64,000 nucleotides of DNA from Prorocentrum cordatum. Lineage: Eukaryota > Sar > Dinophyceae > Prorocentrales > Prorocentraceae. The DNA is taken from the NCBI GenBank assembly GCA_963575745.1, contig CAUYUJ010022542.1, positions 58,157 through 122,156 on the forward strand. Direction: 5' to 3'. The notes beneath the pieces are model-generated. The model was not told where the DNA came from. It searched no databases and saw only the letters and a list, made by a program, of their open reading frames with translations. Position 1 is the stretch's first letter. The number at the start of each line of letters is the position of its first letter. A program made the position numbers and the translations under genes. Below, one piece after another: positions 63,446-64,000 of the stretch.

Positions 63446-63850
63446 AAGGTCGCTACGCACATGAGCCCGTGGTCCAAACTCCAACGCGGGCTCCAGCCTT
63501 CGGACAAGAAGCGTGGGGTTACAATTGACGTGGACACTGTATGCCCGATTTATGCGCTTCAGGCGCATGCTGTTGCGCCCCCCCCTGTGCCAAGGTGCCA
63601 GGTGGAACTTGGGGGCCAGTGCTCTGGGGGGCGCCTTCGTGCTCGTCTGGGGGTGGAGGGTGGCCGTCGGTTGCACAGTGCACACAGCTTTGCTGGACCC
63701 AGCGAGGGAGAGCCAGAGTGCCAGGTCGAGCCTGAGGACCAGGCCCAAGTGGAGATCCGCAGGCTAGATGATGAAGAGGAGGATGCTGCTCTCTTTCTCG
63801 CGGCCTCCGTCGGTTCGGCGGCGCCTGCTGCGAGCCATGGTTCAGAATAG
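63446..63850 (+). pseudogene. LINE 2 polyprotein end, after in-frame TAG
   Basis: It is in frame with the preceding part. WSKLQRGLQPSDKKRGV parallels LSKLERGLMPG at the end of LINE 1, which shows that the TAG at 63443 interrupts the domain. The last 90 residues are acidic and Ala-rich, ending TAG at 63848. Confidence 0.65.
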
Positions 63851-64000
63851 GCTCTGACCCAATGCTCTCAGCTTATTAGTTGTTGATGCCATTTCTTTCC
63901 CCTGGGGTGGATTCGCCCGCCCCCCAGGGTGTATGTGGGCATTTGGTAGCCGGTTGATGGCAAAAACAAATCCTCCTCCTCCTCCTCCTCCTCCTCCTCC
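63851..64000 (+). other. LINE 2 3' UTR with hairpin, then (CTC)n
   Basis: CCCTGGGG (63900-63907) pairs with CCCCAGGG (63922-63929) around a 14-base loop. In several LINEs a 3' hairpin followed by a short repeat is what the reverse transcriptase recognises; here that is inferred. (CTC)n starts at 63971 and runs off the window. Confidence 0.7.

Larger units (their letters stand above)
61452..63970 (+). mobile_element. LINE 2: 5'-truncated non-LTR retrotransposon between CTC tracts
   Basis: It has the same domain order as the 3' half of LINE 1: reverse transcriptase, C-x2-C-x8-H-x4-C zinc finger, RNase H, C-terminal zinc finger. The 5' end lies just upstream of reverse-transcriptase motif A and abuts (CTC)n. 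The 3' UTR ends CAAAAACAAATCC at 63961-63973, running straight into (CTC)n. Breaks: a frameshift or small deletion near 62160 and a TAG at 63443. Confidence 0.85.

Noticed and set aside
1-64000. tRNA, rRNA or snRNA genes
   Set aside because: By eye I found no convincing cloverleaf or conserved rRNA segment; a covariance-model search would be needed to exclude them.

Overview
The window is nuclear DNA from a dinoflagellate. The strongest evidence is the dinoflagellate trans-spliced leader (DinoSL). An exact 22-nt copy lies at 18361-18382, copies with one mismatch lie at 33723-33744 (minus strand) and 57472-57493, and a copy lacking 3 nt lies at 9906-9924. GC-rich codon third positions, dense minisatellites and several families of degenerate LINE retrotransposons agree with this. 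The genus cannot be read from the sequence. I see no bacterial operons, rRNA, tRNA or CRISPR array. Most long open frames are only translations of tandem repeats.

Layout. 0-12.5 kb: tandem repeats (units of about 100, 64, 33, 15 and 12 bp), two MITE-like elements with palindromic ends, and two candidate retroposons; the second begins exactly at a DinoSL relic. 12.5-17.2 kb: a tandem duplication of a composite unit (73-bp repeats plus a GCTGAG satellite), with a truncated LINE inserted in only one copy. 18.36-25.16 kb: LINE 1, a nearly complete DinoSL-headed element (ORF1, endonuclease, reverse transcriptase, zinc finger, RNase H, C-terminal zinc finger). 25.6-28.7 kb: a CCAAGAGG-type satellite with hairpins. 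28.97-33.74 kb, minus strand: LINE 3, also DinoSL-headed, broken by a 261-bp insertion with a 16-bp target duplication. 34-44.5 kb: satellites, a 100-base assembly gap and a 2.2-kb island with inverted ends. 44.5-47.2 kb, minus strand: broken coding sequence of unknown function with a four-CxxC Cys-rich segment. 47.3-60.6 kb: more satellites and microsatellites, with a few small exon-like segments. 61.45-63.97 kb: LINE 2, cut at its 5' side, with reverse transcriptase, zinc finger and RNase H parts.

How the parts relate. The only clear enzymes belong to retrotransposons, and no host gene is complete. The most interesting pattern is that the three large LINEs all sit between or against (CTC)n tracts in their sense orientation. 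In two of them the DinoSL is the first base after the (CTC)n tract. This suggests LINE transcripts capped by spliced-leader trans-splicing and inserted into CTC microsatellites. The separate 9.9-10.9 kb retroposon shows the same use of spliced-leader mRNA, here with a target duplication and stacked partial leaders.
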